The notes under the pieces: generated by a model
What the model was told of the DNA's origin: nothing
Database searches by the model: none
Seen by the model: the letters and a program-made list of their open reading frames with translations, nothing else
Translations under genes and position numbers: made by a program
DNA from: an archaeon
Lineage (GTDB): Archaea > Iainarchaeota > Iainarchaeia > CSSED10-239
Direction of reading: 5' to 3'
NCBI GenBank assembly: GCA_029563035.1
Contig: JAKQTP010000229.1
Span: forward strand, 1 to 23,198
Length of the DNA: 23,198 bases
Shown here: in pieces, positions 22,064 through 23,198 of the stretch
Layout of the letters: each line of letters starts with the position of its first letter
Numbering within the stretch: the stretch's first letter is position 1

Positions 22064-22513
22064 ATGAATTTTATTTTAATTTTATATCAAAGGGATAAAT
22101 CTAAGTTATCTAATTTTTTTAATGACCTATATATCATGCAATCAAATAAAATGATATTAGGTGATAAAAATGAATTAATCTTGTTTTTAAATGCCGACCA
22201 AAAGATAATTATTGATTTAATTAAAGAACTTAATCTTGGAATATATATTATTGTTCCCTTCGAAGAAATTATAACAAATAATAAATTTTTTGAAATTCAA
22301 CAATTAGATAATTATAAAGACAATAAATTTCTTTCTTATCTAATAGAATTAAAAGATAAAAATGAAGTAAATGAATTTGATAAATTGTTTATAGAAAAAT
22401 TCGGCGACTTATTTAATTATAAAATAGACCAAGTTCTTGATAAGATAAACTCTATTGGAAAGGAAAATTTAAACTTTTGTGAAAAATGGTTCCTTAAAAA
22501 TTATAAAGAATAA
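22064..22513 (+). CDS. Hypothetical protein, plus strand
   Basis: 149 residues, not recognised. It begins MNFILILYQRDKSKLSNFFN, has alternating hydrophobic strands and helices (ELILFLNADQKIIIDLIKEL, GIYIIVPFEEII) and a charged C-terminal half ending FCEKWFLKNYKE. No membrane segment or catalytic motif is clear. It is divergent from the repeat-protein gene and convergent with the zincin gene with no base between the stop codons. A host-type -7 box precedes it, so it may be an early gene among late genes (inference). Confidence 0.75.
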   Translation: MNFILILYQRDKSKLSNFFNDLYIMQSNKMILGDKNELILFLNADQKIIIDLIKELNLGIYIIVPFEEIITNNKFFEIQQLDNYKDNKFLSYLIELKDKNEVNEFDKLFIEKFGDLFNYKIDQVLDKINSIGKENLNFCEKWFLKNYKE

Positions 22514-22915
22514 TTATTTAATTATTTCTCTTATTGGCTGATACCAAATATAATCACTCTCTTTTAGAATGATTTTATTTTCATTCACAAATTTATGTAT
22601 TAAATCTACCACATATCCCAAGAAGTAAGCTTCAAACTCATCTTCTTGTTTATCTAAATTGCCATCTATTTGTGCCCAAATGAAATTTAAATAATGTTTT
22701 GCTTCATGTGCAATAACCCCTGGTGTCACATTATTATGAAAGAAAATCCAATATTCATTATCATAAATAAGTGTATATCCATCTGAGCCCTCAGGATGCA
22801 ATTCTTCATAATTTATACCAAGTTTTTCTAGCATTGAAGAAATCTCTATTTCTTCATCATAAACTAAATTTAAAGTATTTTGATAAATTGGTATCTTATG
22901 TTTTTCATGAACCAT
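22514..22915 (-). CDS. Zincin-like metallopeptidase (HExxH)
   Basis: 133 residues from ATG 22915. The core is VIAHEAKHYLNFIW with HEAKH at 70-74, an HExxH zinc site. DEFEAYFLGYVVDLI (92-106) follows and supplies a Glu as probable third ligand, the gluzincin arrangement. From memory, small phage proteins of unknown role share this HExxH plus D/E-E-A-x-Y-L-x-Y layout. The substrate is unknown. A TTG at 22921 would add two residues, but the ATG at 22915 lies 21 bases past an ACTATTTAA motif, the usual spacing here, and overlaps the upstream stop by 11 bases. The motif itself is inside the upstream gene. Confidence 0.75.
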   Translation of the reverse strand: MVHEKHKIPIYQNTLNLVYDEEIEISSMLEKLGINYEELHPEGSDGYTLIYDNEYWIFFHNNVTPGVIAHEAKHYLNFIWAQIDGNLDKQEDEFEAYFLGYVVDLIHKFVNENKIILKESDYIWYQPIREIIK

Positions 22916-23198
22916 TCGCAATATTTTGTATCGCCCTTAAATAGTTGTTCTTAAATTCTATATTATTTCTTGTTCCTAAACAATAGCTTGGGTCTCTTAA
23001 TCCTTGTGGTATTTTTAATATTGTTAAACTGCTACAGATTTCTCTTAATTCTTTTTCTAATTTTAATAATATTCTATTTATTACAAACTCATCCATTAAT
23101 AAAATACAATCTTTGTTAGATAGCATAAATTTCATTCTATCATTTAATTTTAAACCTAACATAGGAAAAGAATTAATAGTTGATAAATAATCCCAGAT
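22905..23198 (-). CDS. Hypothetical protein, partial (5' end outside window)
   Basis: The frame is open from the window edge through an ATG at 23162 to the TGA at 22905-22907. Upstream of that ATG the codons read IWDYLSTINSFP, which looks coding, so the true start is probably outside the window; at least 97 residues are visible. The visible part includes MLSNKDCILLMDEFVINRIL and a C-terminal YCLGTRNNIEFKNNYLRAIQ. No family recognised. It overlaps the zincin gene and contains that gene's ACTATTTAA motif. Confidence 0.7.
   Translation of the reverse strand: MWDYLSTINSFPMLGLKLNDRMKFMLSNKDCILLMDEFVINRILLKLEKELREICSSLTILKIPQGLRDPSYCLGTRNNIEFKNNYLRAIQNIANGS
22937..22945 (-). promoter_or_regulatory. 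ACTATTTAA motif inside the terminal gene, upstream of the zincin
   Basis: Minus-strand ACTATTTAA, 21 bases before the ATG at 22915. It is within the coding sequence of the upstream gene, encoding part of NNYLR, which shows the motif being placed despite coding constraint. Confidence 0.55.

Noticed and set aside
22916..22921. TTG start of the zincin at 22921
   Set aside because: The ATG six bases downstream has the usual distance to the ACTATTTAA motif and adds no loss of conserved sequence.
1..23198. tRNA genes, rRNA, insertion sequences, integrase or attachment sites
   Set aside because: I looked for cloverleaf-like GC-rich stretches, transposase motifs and terminal inverted repeats and saw none; a tRNA search program would be needed to exclude tRNAs firmly.

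Overview
This window looks like part of the genome of a large, very AT-rich tailed phage (T4-superfamily myovirus) that probably infects a Bacteroidetes/Flavobacteriia host. The phage assignment rests on a contiguous T4-type head block read on the minus strand: large terminase (gp17-like), portal (gp20-like), an unknown gene, prohead protease (gp21-like), scaffold (gp22-like) and major capsid protein (gp23-like), in the T4 order. The host guess is inference. It rests on the strong AT bias, A/T-rich leaders mostly without Shine-Dalgarno sequences, a signal peptide ending in NAQ, and a few TAnnTTTG boxes of the Bacteroidetes promoter type.

Layout. 1-1202 (+) is the C-terminal part of a SNF2-family helicase cut by the window edge. 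1199-3804 (-) holds small genes, three of which carry a shared ~22-residue module (K-[VI]-[ST]-x2-I-x2-[IL]-[IL]-E-x-KTGK-[KR]-[VI]-x2-[LI]-x-E-like); one of them ends at a canonical -1 slippery heptamer with a coding-like domain in the -1 frame. 3834-5221 (-) is an overlapping pair of nuclease-like genes directly downstream of the capsid gene. 5308-13484 (-) is the head and packaging block. 13548-17015 (-) is a tightly packed run of small genes, including two of 58 and 59 codons inside what would otherwise be a gap. 17039-20011 (-) is a single-chain SbcD-SbcC (gp47-gp46) fusion. 20093-22019 (-) is a coiled-coil protein ending in near-identical 63-bp leucine-rich-like repeats, with a +1-frame tail. 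The right end has one unknown plus-strand gene, an HExxH zincin and a partial gene.

How it fits together. Eleven copies of ACTATTTAA, all on the minus strand, lie just upstream of minus-strand genes, including every head gene. They are the best candidate for a phage-specific late promoter or transcript signal. The SbcDC fusion and the plus-strand gene lack it and instead have host-type -7 boxes. Five hairpins, four with U-runs, separate transcription units. The shared module ends in L-x-E in its clearest copies, and the scaffold has seven LTE-containing acidic repeats. Both match the cleavage consensus of T4-type prohead proteases, suggesting a set of internal head proteins targeted to and processed in the prohead.

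Limits: everything here was read by eye without database searches. The two frame disruptions sit in homopolymers and could be sequencing errors.
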